Positions 1-8,688 of a stretch of 54,097 nt of DNA are shown here, piece by piece (position 1 is the first letter of the stretch; every line of letters starts with the position of its first letter). This stretch comes from Prevotella sp. (GTDB taxonomy: Bacteria > Bacteroidota > Bacteroidia > Bacteroidales > Bacteroidaceae), in the NCBI GenBank assembly GCA_016291495.1, contig JAEEXI010000020.1:1-54097 (forward strand), read 5' to 3'. Below the pieces are notes generated by a model, which searched no databases, was not told the DNA's origin, and saw only the letters and a list, made by a program, of their open reading frames with translations. Both the position numbers and the translations under genes were made by a program.

Positions 1-45
1 TGTAGCTAGCGTTCATCCTGAGCCAGGATCAAACTCTTCACTGTA
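1..45 (-). rRNA. rrs: 16S ribosomal RNA, 5' end only (partial)
   Basis: The reverse complement of positions 18-37 is the near-universal 27F site at the 5' end of bacterial 16S rRNA. It is followed by the GATGAACGCTAGCTACA start typical of Bacteroidetes. The gene therefore reads leftward and only its first 40-45 bases are here. The exact mature 5' end (about 45) is placed by analogy with E. coli. The rRNA operon lies outside the window. Confidence 0.96.
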
Positions 46-68
46 TATTCTTATAAGTTTTGACTAAA

Positions 69-97
69 TCGTCTAGATGAACTAGACGAACTAGACG
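69..97 (-). other. Alternative hairpins in the 16S leader
   Basis: One CGTCTAG arm at 70-76 can pair with either of two CTAGACG copies at 82-88 and 91-97, giving two mutually exclusive stems just upstream of mature 16S. Stems flanking 16S are normally RNase III processing sites. That role is inferred here, because the partner strand beyond the 3' end of 16S is not in the window. Confidence 0.4.
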
Positions 98-222
98 TAA
101 TCTGTCTCAGAACGCTCATCCGGTAGTTTAAAAAGATAATTTGACGGTTCGTTCAATTACCCAAGTACATATATAAACTATGCACTCGCTTCTTGTACTA
201 CTACTTCTCTGTTTTATGTAAG

Positions 223-236
223 TCTTTTCAAAGAAC
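223..236 (-). promoter_or_regulatory. boxA-like antitermination element of the rRNA leader
   Basis: Read on the minus strand this is GTTCTTTGAAAAGA, close to the boxA core (TGCTCTTTAACA) that recruits NusB/NusE in rRNA leaders. Bacteroidetes rRNA leaders commonly carry a CTTTGAAA form. It lies about 35-45 nt downstream of the predicted start site, as expected. Confidence 0.5.
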
Positions 237-276
237 TCCTTCTCGATGCTAACGGCATTTTTGCCGAAAGCGGATG

Positions 277-307
277 CAAAGGTACGAACTTTTTCCGAAC
301 CGGCAAA
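277..307 (-). promoter_or_regulatory. rRNA operon promoter (Bacteroidetes sigma type)
   Basis: On the minus strand a -33 TTTG (304-307) is followed after exactly 19 nt by a -7 box TACCTTTG (277-284). This matches the Bacteroidetes consensus TTTG-N19-21-TAnnTTTG. Transcription should start near 270, giving a leader of roughly 225 nt before 16S. Confidence 0.8.
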
Positions 308-337
308 CTTTTTACGGAAAAATTTTCAGGAAAAGGC

Positions 338-376
338 AAAAAAAAATCTGGCAGTTGATTTATGTCAACCGCCAGA
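338..376 (-). terminator. Rho-independent terminator of the OmpA-type lipoprotein gene
   Basis: An inverted repeat (TCTGGC-GTTGA against TCAAC-GCCAGA, 347-376) has a short loop. On the minus strand it is followed by nine consecutive Ts (338-346). It lies just past the stop codon at 411 and insulates the gene from the rRNA promoter about 30 nt further on. Confidence 0.85.
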
Positions 377-410
377 AACCATTACACCTTATTATATTAT
401 AGATAAGCTA

Positions 411-1253
411 TCATTTATTCTCCTCTGGAGCCTGACCGATCAGGTCCATGAACTCGTCGAGTTTCGGAGTGATGATGATCTGTGTACGGCGGTTGCGCTG
501 CTTACCGAGCTCAGTAGTGTTGGGCTGCAAGGGATTGAACTCACCACGTCCACCAGCGGTAAGGCGCTTCGGGTCTACACCATACTGGTTCTGCAGTGCC
601 TGTACGACACTGGAAGCCCTAAGACAGGAGAGGTCCCAGTTGTTTCGGATGTTCTCACGCTTGATGGGCACGTTGTCAGTATTACCCTCGATGAGCACGT
701 CATAGTCCTTATAGTCCTTGATGATCTTAGCAATCTTGGAGAGCGTCTCTGCCGCACGGTCGTTGATTTCATAAGATCCGCTCTTATAGAGCATGTTGTC
801 AGCCAACGAGATATAGACTACGCCTTTCAGCACCTGTACATCCACCTCTTTCAGCTCTTCCTTGGAGAGTGAACGCGTCAGGTTGTTGGTCAATACCATG
901 TTCAGGGAGTCGCTCTTCGACTTTACCTCTACGAGGTGACGGATATACTTGTTGGACTCGTTAATCTGGTCAACCAATTTCTCAATACTGATATTGTTCT
1001 GGTTAGCATTGGTAAGACTCTTGTCGAGTGCGCTCTGCAAAGCCTTGTTGGCCTTCTCTTCCTGAGCCAGTTGCTGCTCAAGGCTTGACACGCGTGCAGT
1101 AGCTGCCGCCAGTTTCTCTTTCGTGTCCGTATAGTTTGTCTGCAATGCCTTATTCTCTTCCTGACATGCCAACAATTCCTTTTTTGACGAACAGCTTGTC
1201 ATCAGCATTGCTGAGACAGCTACAGTCATTACAAAAATACTTTTCTTCATCAT
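411..1253 (-). CDS. OmpA-family peptidoglycan-anchoring lipoprotein
   Basis: A 280-residue lipoprotein that should tether the outer membrane to peptidoglycan. It starts with a signal peptide ending in a lipobox (MLMTSC, Cys about 21). Next comes a long coiled-coil stretch (about 25-110, Leu/Lys/Gln/Glu-rich heptads), then a C-terminal OmpA domain (about 140-270). The diaminopimelate-binding surface is visible as NTDNVP, NNWDLSCLRA and the closing NRRTQIII. The gene has its own promoter (1285-1319) and terminator (338-376), so it is monocistronic. Start may be Met1 or Met2, which are adjacent. The coiled-coil-plus-OmpA architecture resembles other Bacteroidales OmpA lipoproteins; no more specific role can be read from sequence. 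Confidence 0.9.
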   Translation of the reverse strand: MMKKSIFVMTVAVSAMLMTSCSSKKELLACQEENKALQTNYTDTKEKLAAATARVSSLEQQLAQEEKANKALQSALDKSLTNANQNNISIEKLVDQINESNKYIRHLVEVKSKSDSLNMVLTNNLTRSLSKEELKEVDVQVLKGVVYISLADNMLYKSGSYEINDRAAETLSKIAKIIKDYKDYDVLIEGNTDNVPIKRENIRNNWDLSCLRASSVVQALQNQYGVDPKRLTAGGRGEFNPLQPNTTELGKQRNRRTQIIITPKLDEFMDLIGQAPEENK

Positions 1254-1284
1254 TTTCTTATTACATTAAACATGAATTACGGTG

Positions 1285-1319
1285 CAAAGTTAATGATTTG
1301 ACGAACATTTCAGTCCAAA
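1285..1319 (-). promoter_or_regulatory. Promoter of the OmpA-type lipoprotein gene
   Basis: Minus-strand -7 box TAACTTTG (1285-1292), with a TTTG at 1316-1319, 23 nt upstream. The spacing is slightly longer than consensus. The predicted start lies about 25 nt before the ATG. Confidence 0.6.
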
Positions 1320-1345
1320 GTTGAACCGATTTAGAATATTTTAAG

Positions 1346-1353
1346 TAACTTTG
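1346..1353 (+). promoter_or_regulatory. Probable -7 box of purL
   Basis: TAACTTTG fits the Bacteroidetes -7 consensus and sits 33 nt upstream of the purL ATG. No perfect TTTG lies at the expected distance (GTTG at 1320-1323), so the -33 element is weak or degenerate. Confidence 0.5.
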
Positions 1354-1385
1354 TAGCCAAATTTAAAATAAATAAGGTAAAAGAT

Positions 1386-4300
1386 ATGATTCTCTTTTTC
1401 AAAACACCGCAAAAGAGCGTGATTGCCACACAGGCAGACCATCAGCTCAGTCAAGATGAAGTAAATGAACTCTGTTGGCTTTATGGCGAGGCAGAATTAT
1501 CCGACAAGAGGGAGCTTGAAGGTTTCTATGTCGGTCCGCGTCGCGAAATGGTGACCCCTTGGTCGACCAATGCCGTAGAGATTACCCAGAACATGGGACT
1601 GAAGGGCATCCACCGTATTGAGGAATATTTCCCCGTCGAATCGGAAGATGCCGAACATGACGAGATGTTACAGCGTATGTATAATGGCCTGAACCAGGAG
1701 ATCTTCACTGTAAACATCCAGCCAGAGCCGATTAAGTATGTGGACAACCTGGAGGAATACAACGAGCAGGAAGGTTTGGCCCTCTCGCCTGAGGAGATCG
1801 AATACCTGCATAAGATTGAGAAAGAGAACGGTCGTCCTTTGACAGACTCTGAGATTTTCGGTTTTGCCCAGATCAATTCCGAGCATTGCCGCCATAAGAT
1901 TTTCGGTGGCACCTTTATTATTGACGGCAAAGAGATTGAATCGAGTCTGTTTGCTATGATCAAGAAGACTACCCAGGAGAATCCGAACAAGATTCTCTCC
2001 GCTTATAAGGATAACGTCGCTTTCGCACAAGGTCCTGTCGTGGAGCAGTTTGCCCCCGCCGACCAGTCAACCAGCGACTACTTCCGCATCAAGGATATTG
2101 AGAGTGTCATCTCGCTGAAAGCCGAAACCCACAACTTCCCCACGACAGTAGAGCCCTTCAATGGCGCTGCTACGGGTACCGGTGGTGAAATTCGCGACCG
2201 TATGGGCGGTGGTGTCGGCTCCTGGCCTATTGCCGGTACGGCTGTGTATATGACAGCCTATCCTCGCCTGACAGACGATAACAAGCTGACTCGCGACTGG
2301 GAGAGCATTCTTCCCGTTCGCCAGTGGTTGTATCAGACACCTGAGCAGATTCTGATCAAAGCCTCTAACGGTGCTTCCGACTTCGGTAACAAGTTCGGTC
2401 AGCCGCTCATCTGTGGTTCGGTGCTGACGTTTGAGCACCAGGAAAGCAGCAACAATGTCGCTGCACAACCAACAAAGTATGCCTACGATAAGGTCATTAT
2501 GCTGGCAGGTGGTGTGGGTTACGGTACCAAGCGCGACTGTCTGAAGAAAGAGCCGCAGAAGGGCAACAAGGTTGTCGTTGTCGGCGGTGACAACTACCGC
2601 ATCGGTCTTGGTGGCGGTAGTGTATCCTCCGTAGATACAGGCCGTTATAGCAATGGCATCGAGTTGAATGCCATTCAGCGTGCTAACCCTGAGATGCAGA
2701 AGCGTGCCTACAACCTTGTCCGTGCCCTTTGTGAAGAAGACACCAATCCTGTGGTATCCATCCACGACCACGGTTCAGCCGGTCATTTGAACTGTCTGTC
2801 AGAGTTGGTGGAAGAATGTGGCGGTGAGATAGACATGACCAAGTTGCCTATCGGTGACAAGACCCTGTCGAGCAAGGAGATTATTGCTAACGAGAGTCAG
2901 GAGCGCATGGGCTTACTCATTGACGAGAAACACATTGAGCATGTGCGCCAGATTGCCGAGCGTGAGCGTGCCCCGATGTACGTTGTCGGTGAGACAACTG
3001 GCGATGCCCACTTCTCGTTCAAACAAGGAGACGGTGTGAAGCCATTCGATCTGGATGTTGCTCAGATGTTTGGTCACTCACCAAAGACCATTATGAAGGA
3101 CAATACTGTAGAGCGCCACTATGCTGACGTAACCTATAGTCAGAATAAGATTGAAGAATACCTCGACCGCGTGCTTCAGCTGGAGGCTGTAGCTTGTAAG
3201 GACTGGCTGACCAACAAGGTAGACCGCTCCGTAACCGGCAAGATTGCCCGTCAGCAGTGTCAGGGTGAGATTCAATTACCGTTGAGCGACTGTGGTGTTG
3301 TTGCCCTTGACTATCGTGGACGCAAGGGTATTGCCACTGCCATCGGTCATGCTCCACAGGCAGGTCTGGCAGATCCTGCCGCCGGTTCCGTACTCTCTGT
3401 TGCCGAAGCATTGACGAATATCGTATGGGCTCCATTAGCAGACGGTATGGATAGTCTTTCTTTGAGTGCCAACTGGATGTGGCCCTGCCGCAGTCAGGAA
3501 GGTGAGGATGCCCGTCTGTACGCAGGTGTGAAGGCCCTGAGCGATTTCTGCTGCGACTTGCATATCAACGTTCCTACAGGCAAGGACTCCCTCTCGTTAA
3601 GCCAGCAGTATCCTAACGGTGAGAAGATAATCTCTCCAGGAACCGTCATTGTCAGTGCTGGTGGTGAGGTTTCTGACATCCGTAAGGTGGTAAGTCCTAT
3701 TGTGAAGAACGACAAGAAATGCTCCCTATACCATATCGACTTCTCGTTTGACGAGCAACGCCTTGGCGGTTCAGCCTTTGCCCAGAGCTTAGGCAAGGTC
3801 GGCAGCGATGTTCCTACCGTGAAGAATGCCGAGTACTTTGCTGATGCCTTCATGGCCGTACAGCAGATGATTGAGAAGGGCTGGATTATTGCAGGTCACG
3901 ACATCTCTGCAGGCGGTCTGATTACGACTCTGTTGGAGATGTGCTTCGCCAACACAAAGGGCGGACTGCATATCAACCTGCACGACCTCTGTGCCGATGG
4001 TGACATCGTCAAGACATTGTTTGCCGAGAATCCCGGTGTGGTCATCGAGGTCAGCGACGAGCATAAGTTTGAGTTCAAGGAGTTTATGGAGGACTGCGGT
4101 GTAGGCTATGCCAAGATCGGTTATCCTGTAGAGGACAGCCGTACCCTCGTTGTGAAGGCCGGCGATGACGAGATGACCTTCGACATCGATGCTCTCCGTG
4201 ATACTTGGTACAAGACATCCTATCTGCTGGATCGCAAGCAGAGTTTCAACGGTAAGGCAAAAGAGCGCTTCGAGAACTATAAGCAGCAACCTATTGAGAT

Positions 4301-5114
4301 GAAGTTCAACAAGGACTTTACTGGTAAGCTTGCTCAGTATGGCATCTCAGCCGACCGCCGCCAGCCTTCAGGCATCAAAGCTGCCATCATCCGTGAGAAG
4401 GGTACCAACGGTGAGCGCGAGATGGCTTACTGCCTGTACCTTGCCGGTTTCGATGTGAAGGACGTGATGATGACCGACCTGATTTCTGGTCGCGAGACAC
4501 TCGAAGAAGTAAACATGATTGTATTCTGCGGTGGTTTCTCTAACTCCGATGTACTTGGTTCTGCTAAGGGTTGGGCTGGTGCTTTCCTCTTCAATCCCAA
4601 GGCTAAGGAGGCACTTGATAAGTTCTATGCCCGCGAGGACACCCTGTCACTTGGTATTTGTAACGGTTGCCAACTGATGGTTGAACTGGGTCTGACAGGT
4701 GCTAAGGGTGCTAAGATGCTGCACAACGACTCACATAAGTTCGAGAGCGAATTTATCTCGCTAGCAATTCCACAGAACAATAGTGTGATGTTCGGTTCAC
4801 TGAGTGGTAACAAGCTTGGTCTGTGGGTAGCTCACGGCGAGGGTAAGTTCTATCTTCCTGAACCAGAGAGCACGTATAACGTGATTGCTAAGTATAATTA
4901 CGCTGGCTACCCCGCTAATCCTAATGGATCCGACTATAACGTGGCTGGTATCTGCTCTGCTGATGGTCGTCATCTCTGCATGATGCCTCATCTGGAGCGT
5001 GCCATCTTCCCCTGGCAAAATGCCTGGTATCCGGAACGTCGCCGCATGGACGAGGTAACGCCTTGGATTGAGGCGTTTGTCAATGCCCGTAAGTGGGTGG
5101 AAGCTCAGAAGTAA
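1386..5114 (+). CDS. purL: Phosphoribosylformylglycinamidine synthase, single-chain
   Basis: Catalyses the fourth step of purine synthesis: FGAR + ATP + glutamine to FGAM. At 1242 residues it is the large single-chain form, with an N-terminal PurS-like region, two AIR-synthase-like ATP-binding halves and a C-terminal glutamine amidotransferase. Visible landmarks are NSEHCRHK (about 165), KAETHNFPT, the glycine-rich GGEIRDRMGGG, and the amidotransferase nucleophile loop LGICNGCQLM (about 1090). The partner histidine sits in MPHLERAIFPW near the C-terminus. The gene overlaps the next start codon by one base (TAATG), so it is translationally coupled to the chromate transporter pair; no metabolic reason for that coupling is obvious. 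Confidence 0.97.
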   Translation: MILFFKTPQKSVIATQADHQLSQDEVNELCWLYGEAELSDKRELEGFYVGPRREMVTPWSTNAVEITQNMGLKGIHRIEEYFPVESEDAEHDEMLQRMYNGLNQEIFTVNIQPEPIKYVDNLEEYNEQEGLALSPEEIEYLHKIEKENGRPLTDSEIFGFAQINSEHCRHKIFGGTFIIDGKEIESSLFAMIKKTTQENPNKILSAYKDNVAFAQGPVVEQFAPADQSTSDYFRIKDIESVISLKAETHNFPTTVEPFNGAATGTGGEIRDRMGGGVGSWPIAGTAVYMTAYPRLTDDNKLTRDWESILPVRQWLYQTPEQILIKASNGASDFGNKFGQPLICGSVLTFEHQESSNNVAAQPTKYAYDKVIMLAGGVGYGTKRDCLKKEPQKGNKVVVVGGDNYRIGLGGGSVSSVDTGRYSNGIELNAIQRANPEMQKRAYNLVRALCEEDTNPVVSIHDHGSAGHLNCLSELVEECGGEIDMTKLPIGDKTLSSKEIIANESQERMGLLIDEKHIEHVRQIAERERAPMYVVGETTGDAHFSFKQGDGVKPFDLDVAQMFGHSPKTIMKDNTVERHYADVTYSQNKIEEYLDRVLQLEAVACKDWLTNKVDRSVTGKIARQQCQGEIQLPLSDCGVVALDYRGRKGIATAIGHAPQAGLADPAAGSVLSVAEALTNIVWAPLADGMDSLSLSANWMWPCRSQEGEDARLYAGVKALSDFCCDLHINVPTGKDSLSLSQQYPNGEKIISPGTVIVSAGGEVSDIRKVVSPIVKNDKKCSLYHIDFSFDEQRLGGSAFAQSLGKVGSDVPTVKNAEYFADAFMAVQQMIEKGWIIAGHDISAGGLITTLLEMCFANTKGGLHINLHDLCADGDIVKTLFAENPGVVIEVSDEHKFEFKEFMEDCGVGYAKIGYPVEDSRTLVVKAGDDEMTFDIDALRDTWYKTSYLLDRKQSFNGKAKERFENYKQQPIEMKFNKDFTGKLAQYGISADRRQPSGIKAAIIREKGTNGEREMAYCLYLAGFDVKDVMMTDLISGRETLEEVNMIVFCGGFSNSDVLGSAKGWAGAFLFNPKAKEALDKFYAREDTLSLGICNGCQLMVELGLTGAKGAKMLHNDSHKFESEFISLAIPQNNSVMFGSLSGNKLGLWVAHGEGKFYLPEPESTYNVIAKYNYAGYPANPNGSDYNVAGICSADGRHLCMMPHLERAIFPWQNAWYPERRRMDEVTPWIEAFVNARKWVEAQK

Positions 5115-5659
5115 TGAATATCTACTGGGAATCATTCAAGACCTTCTTTAAGATTGGCATATTCACCCTTGGCGGTGGGTATGCCATGATACCTTTGATC
5201 GAGGAAGAAGTGGTGAACCGCCACCGTTGGATCAGCCGCGAGGAGATGCTCGACCTCATCGCCATCGCCCAGAGTTGTCCTGGTGTGTTTGCCATTAACA
5301 TCTCCATCTTTATCGGCTACAAACTTAATAAGGAGCGGGGAGCGATTATCACTGCCTTAGGTACTGCCCTCCCCTCTTTTCTGATTATCCTTGCTATTGC
5401 CATCTTCTTCCATCAGTTTGAAGACAACAAGGTAATTGCCGCTATATTTAAGGGAATCCGTCCTGCCGTAGTGGCTTTGATAGCCGTCCCCACTTTCCGT
5501 CTTGCCCAACGTGCCCAGCTGAACTGGTTTACGATATGGATTCCGATTGTATCGGCACTGCTAATCTGGCTGATGGGTGTATCGCCTATTTGGATTATCA
5601 TTGCTGCAGGCGTTGGAGGCTTCATTTATGGGAAGTTAAGTAGTCAGAAGTTAAAGTAG
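5114..5659 (+). CDS. chrA: Chromate transporter, short-chain subunit 1
   Basis: A membrane protein of 181 residues with about six hydrophobic segments, belonging to the half-size CHR family that works as a pair of short proteins. Seen: N-terminal FFKIGIFTLGGGYAMIPLIE and AIAQSCPGVFAIN, the conserved GGGYAM and PG signatures of CHR domains. The start chosen is the ATG overlapping the purL stop, because a further upstream in-frame start at 5093 would lie wholly inside purL. It likely exports chromate or a related oxyanion by proton coupling. The true substrate in anaerobes is unclear. Confidence 0.9.
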   Translation: MNIYWESFKTFFKIGIFTLGGGYAMIPLIEEEVVNRHRWISREEMLDLIAIAQSCPGVFAINISIFIGYKLNKERGAIITALGTALPSFLIILAIAIFFHQFEDNKVIAAIFKGIRPAVVALIAVPTFRLAQRAQLNWFTIWIPIVSALLIWLMGVSPIWIIIAAGVGGFIYGKLSSQKLK

Positions 5660-5668
5660 TTAAGCCGT

Positions 5669-6244
5669 ATGATTTTCTTATATCTGTTTATCACCTTCTT
5701 TGAAATTGGACTCTTCGGGTTCGGAGGCGGCTACGGCATGCTGTCACTGATACAGAACAAGACCGTAGAGCATTGGCATTGGCTGAATGCAGCGGAGTTT
5801 ACAGATATCGTCGCCATCTCACAGATGACACCTGGTCCTATCGGTATCAATTCTGCCACTTATTGCGGTTATACCGCCATCAAGAATGCCGGTTATAGTT
5901 CATCCATGGCTATCCTGGGATCTGCGACAGCCACCTTTGCATTGGTATTGCCTTCGCTCATTCTGATGATTCTGATTAGTAAGATGTTCATGAAATATAT
6001 GAACACCCGACCTGTACAATCCGTATTCACAGGCCTCCGTCCTGCTGTGGTAGGCCTGCTTGCCGCAGCCACGCTCCTACTCTGCAGCAAGGAGAATTTC
6101 TCGACACCTTCAGATAATCCATGGCAGTTCTGGATCAGCGTTGCCCTCTTCCTCGCTACCGTCTTCGGCACAGGCTATCTGAAGATCAACCCTATCCGCA
6201 TGATCTGCTATGCAGGTGTCGCTGGACTGCTGCTCTTCTACTAA
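5669..6244 (+). CDS. chrA: Chromate transporter, short-chain subunit 2
   Basis: Second half-size CHR protein, 191 residues, nine bases after subunit 1. It repeats the family signatures with its own variants: FFEIGLFGFGGGYGMLSLIQ and AISQMTPGPIGIN, with about six membrane segments. Pairs of divergent short CHR proteins are expected to insert in opposite orientation and form one transporter. Its last four bases overlap the end of the convergent esterase gene. No terminator is visible between them. Confidence 0.9.
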   Translation: MIFLYLFITFFEIGLFGFGGGYGMLSLIQNKTVEHWHWLNAAEFTDIVAISQMTPGPIGINSATYCGYTAIKNAGYSSSMAILGSATATFALVLPSLILMILISKMFMKYMNTRPVQSVFTGLRPAVVGLLAAATLLLCSKENFSTPSDNPWQFWISVALFLATVFGTGYLKINPIRMICYAGVAGLLLFY

Positions 6245-7398
6245 AGATGTTTTTGGAAAAAGCCCAATACCCTTTCCTGGGCACGGATGGGACAACTATG
6301 CGGCATGTCCCACAATTCTGTTTCTATGCGGTCACCAGCACCTTGTGATTCCCACGTGTCATGCATGGTCTTGAAAGCCTTCTCCACACCAGCTACAGGA
6401 AAGAGTTTGTCTTGTGAACCATTGATGAAGAGCATCGGTTTCGGACATGCCATACTAGCTATATGCGGATAATCCAACCAGCGTCGCAGACCAGGAAAGC
6501 AGTTGGCAAAGCCGCCATTCTCCGTACGTTTGTACTTAAATCCCATCTGCTCATCCGTAGTCACCATCCAACAAATAGCTGTACCCGCTTTGATACGGTC
6601 GCTCAAGGCTGAGAGCATCCAAGCCCGATAAGCACCCATTGACCAACCCGTACAACCGATTCTCGAGGCATCCACCTCAGGCAAGGAGGCGAGATACTCC
6701 GTCCCGGCAATATCATCATAGGTCATATATGCCGAAAGGTCAATACCATACATCATCATATTACCAGCTATCATATCATAACGGTCCCGTTTGGCACCCT
6801 CCTGCTGTCCGCGTTCTCCCCACATCGGGGCATCAGCGGAGAACACCACATAGCCGTGTTTTGCCAGATAGTCACCGAAGAACTGGTGTTCATAGCCTAC
6901 CGACCATTCCTCGGCATCCTTGATGACCGCAGAGTCTTCACAAGCCAGCGGACGTATCATCTTCTCCTTACCAATAAAGAGATGAGCACCATGGTCATGC
7001 AATGCATTCACTGCCGGGAACGGTCCTTTGCCATCAGGTATCAGCACATAGGCAGGCACCGTATAGTAACGACTTAGACGGATCTCGATTTTCCGGGCCT
7101 TATACCCGTCACGCTGTTCCTCGAAAAGAACCTTCACATCATATCCGTCTGCAGGAGGTGGCGGTGGAGTGAGCATACAGTCCAGCACTTTCTGCCGTGC
7201 CACCTTCCGCCACTCGTCAAAGTCCTTAATTTCACTATTCCCCCAGGCGAGCGGATATTTCAGGTCAGCCATCAGCGAATCGGCATAGACAGGCAGGTTC
7301 CGCTTAAACTCATACTTTGCACGCTGCTGGGCAGAAGCACTTTTACTACCTATCAACAGAAGCAGTATTCCAATTATCTGATATGTTTTTGAAGCCAT
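6241..7398 (-). CDS. Secreted alpha/beta-hydrolase (dienelactone-hydrolase-like esterase)
   Basis: A secreted esterase of about 385 residues with an N-terminal signal peptide (hydrophobic core IIGILLLLIG, cleavage near SASAQ). The hydrolase fold shows the nucleophile elbow GCTGWSMGAYRAW (Ser). An acid in NGSQDKLFP and a histidine in DMPHSCP complete the triad. The start at 7398 places the signal peptide at the N-terminus; an upstream in-frame ATG at 7434 would add 12 residues unlike a signal peptide. It overlaps the preceding CE7 gene by 25 bases. Third gene of the pectinesterase operon, so a role in de-esterifying or hydrolysing plant polysaccharide side groups is likely; the substrate is not known. 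Confidence 0.8.
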   Translation of the reverse strand: MASKTYQIIGILLLLIGSKSASAQQRAKYEFKRNLPVYADSLMADLKYPLAWGNSEIKDFDEWRKVARQKVLDCMLTPPPPPADGYDVKVLFEEQRDGYKARKIEIRLSRYYTVPAYVLIPDGKGPFPAVNALHDHGAHLFIGKEKMIRPLACEDSAVIKDAEEWSVGYEHQFFGDYLAKHGYVVFSADAPMWGERGQQEGAKRDRYDMIAGNMMMYGIDLSAYMTYDDIAGTEYLASLPEVDASRIGCTGWSMGAYRAWMLSALSDRIKAGTAICWMVTTDEQMGFKYKRTENGGFANCFPGLRRWLDYPHIASMACPKPMLFINGSQDKLFPVAGVEKAFKTMHDTWESQGAGDRIETELWDMPHSCPIRAQERVLGFFQKHL

Positions 7399-8681
7399 AG
7401 CATTTGCTGATAATTTGTCTCGGATGATGTCCAATGCTCATTGACAGGAGTTATCAGCGACTCTTTGGAAGCCGTGATGAGGTTCCAGACAATATAACTC
7501 GTCGTGGGAGGACATACATTATCATTATAGCCCCATGTCAGATAGACCGGACACTTGATACGACGGGCGAAGTTCACCACATCATAATATGCCATGGTAT
7601 TGACCTTCTCAGGAGTCAGCATCTGGTGGTAACGGTTGAAATGCGGATAGCCGCCTGCCCTTCCGTCCAGATAGCCAGCCATATCAGCCAATGCCGGATG
7701 ATTGGCGACACACGCCGTCACCTGTGGGTCGAGCGCTGCCGTAATCAGCGAGAGGGCACCGCCCTGACTGCCACCTTGTACAAACACGTTCCTGCCATCC
7801 CATTCGGGGAGCGAGCGTAGATAATCGAGAGCTCGTACACATGCCACATAGACATGTTTCATATAGTAGTTTTCCTTGTCGTCCAAGCCGTTTGACAGAT
7901 AACCGTTCTCCATATCGAAGGCTGTTGTAATCTCCTTGAACTGCTCCTCTGTCATTTCTGGGTTAAGCCCATGGATGTCTATCTCCAGACGGATAAAACC
8001 GTTTTTGGCATAATAGAGACTACGCATCGGTTCCTTGATGGTCTTGATACCTGCACCCGGAGGACAGAGGACAACAGGATACTTAGCTGCTGGCTGTGAA
8101 CCGTTGGTTTTGGGCTTTGACAGATAGCCATAGACACTATGGCGACGGTCTGTCTTGATCTTCACCAGATACATATCTGTCTCATCTGTGCAGTATTTCT
8201 CAACCTTCTTACAATCAACATGGATCGGGGTTTTCCGAGCCTCTTCTATATTTGCCTTCCAGAAAGCATCGAAGTCTGCAGGATTCTTTGTATAAGGTTT
8301 TAACTGTTCTGGCGAGAAGCCTACCTTCACGTGGTGTTCGTATTTCTTTTCCCCCACACGTGCCGTCAACCTGAGATCCAAGAAGCCAGGTTTGTTCATC
8401 GTCCCCATGTCAATTACGGTACGACCGCCTTTCAGTCTGACCTTTCCCTTCGAGACGGCAGGCATCATGTCAGGTGCTATCTCATAATCAACCTCTACAT
8501 CCTGAGGTACACCATAAAGCGAGAAGTTTACTTCCACTTTGGCCTTCTCGCCAGTCTTGTAGAGCCAATCAGCATGATCAGGCACGGTGAGCCACAGATA
8601 ATCTGAGCGGTAAGGATAATTCTCTGCGACTGCCGTCACGCATCCCAGCATCAGGGCAGTCATCCATAATAATTTTCTCAT
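7374..8681 (-). CDS. Acetylxylan-esterase-like (CE7/AXE1) carbohydrate esterase
   Basis: A secreted CE7-type esterase of 435 residues that should remove acetyl groups from xylan, pectin or oligosaccharides. A signal peptide (MRKLLWMTALMLGCVTAVA) is followed by a beta-rich N-terminal domain (about 25-110). The AXE1 hydrolase domain carries nucleophile GGSQGGALS, acid GYNDNVCPP and histidine NEHWTS. An oxyanion-type loop CPPGAG is also present. The start at 8681 is preferred over an in-frame ATG at 8711: it yields a normal signal peptide and an 8-base gap to the pectinesterase gene instead of an overlap. Middle gene of a three-esterase operon. Confidence 0.88.
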   Translation of the reverse strand: MRKLLWMTALMLGCVTAVAENYPYRSDYLWLTVPDHADWLYKTGEKAKVEVNFSLYGVPQDVEVDYEIAPDMMPAVSKGKVRLKGGRTVIDMGTMNKPGFLDLRLTARVGEKKYEHHVKVGFSPEQLKPYTKNPADFDAFWKANIEEARKTPIHVDCKKVEKYCTDETDMYLVKIKTDRRHSVYGYLSKPKTNGSQPAAKYPVVLCPPGAGIKTIKEPMRSLYYAKNGFIRLEIDIHGLNPEMTEEQFKEITTAFDMENGYLSNGLDDKENYYMKHVYVACVRALDYLRSLPEWDGRNVFVQGGSQGGALSLITAALDPQVTACVANHPALADMAGYLDGRAGGYPHFNRYHQMLTPEKVNTMAYYDVVNFARRIKCPVYLTWGYNDNVCPPTTSYIVWNLITASKESLITPVNEHWTSSETNYQQMLWLQKHIR

Positions 8682-8688
8682 AGTTATG

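Noticed and set aside
246..872. A 208-codon open frame on the plus strand across the rRNA promoter and the OmpA-type gene
   Set aside because: It runs antisense to a clear lipoprotein gene and through the rRNA promoter and a terminator. The protein shows no domain and looks like a shadow of the real frame.
2067..2771. A long minus-strand open frame inside purL
   Set aside because: The purL reading is complete with all motifs. The antisense frame is a codon-usage shadow without family features.
5093..5113. Upstream start for the first chromate transporter
   Set aside because: It would lie fully within purL and add seven residues unlike the family. The ATG overlapping the purL stop is the natural coupled start.
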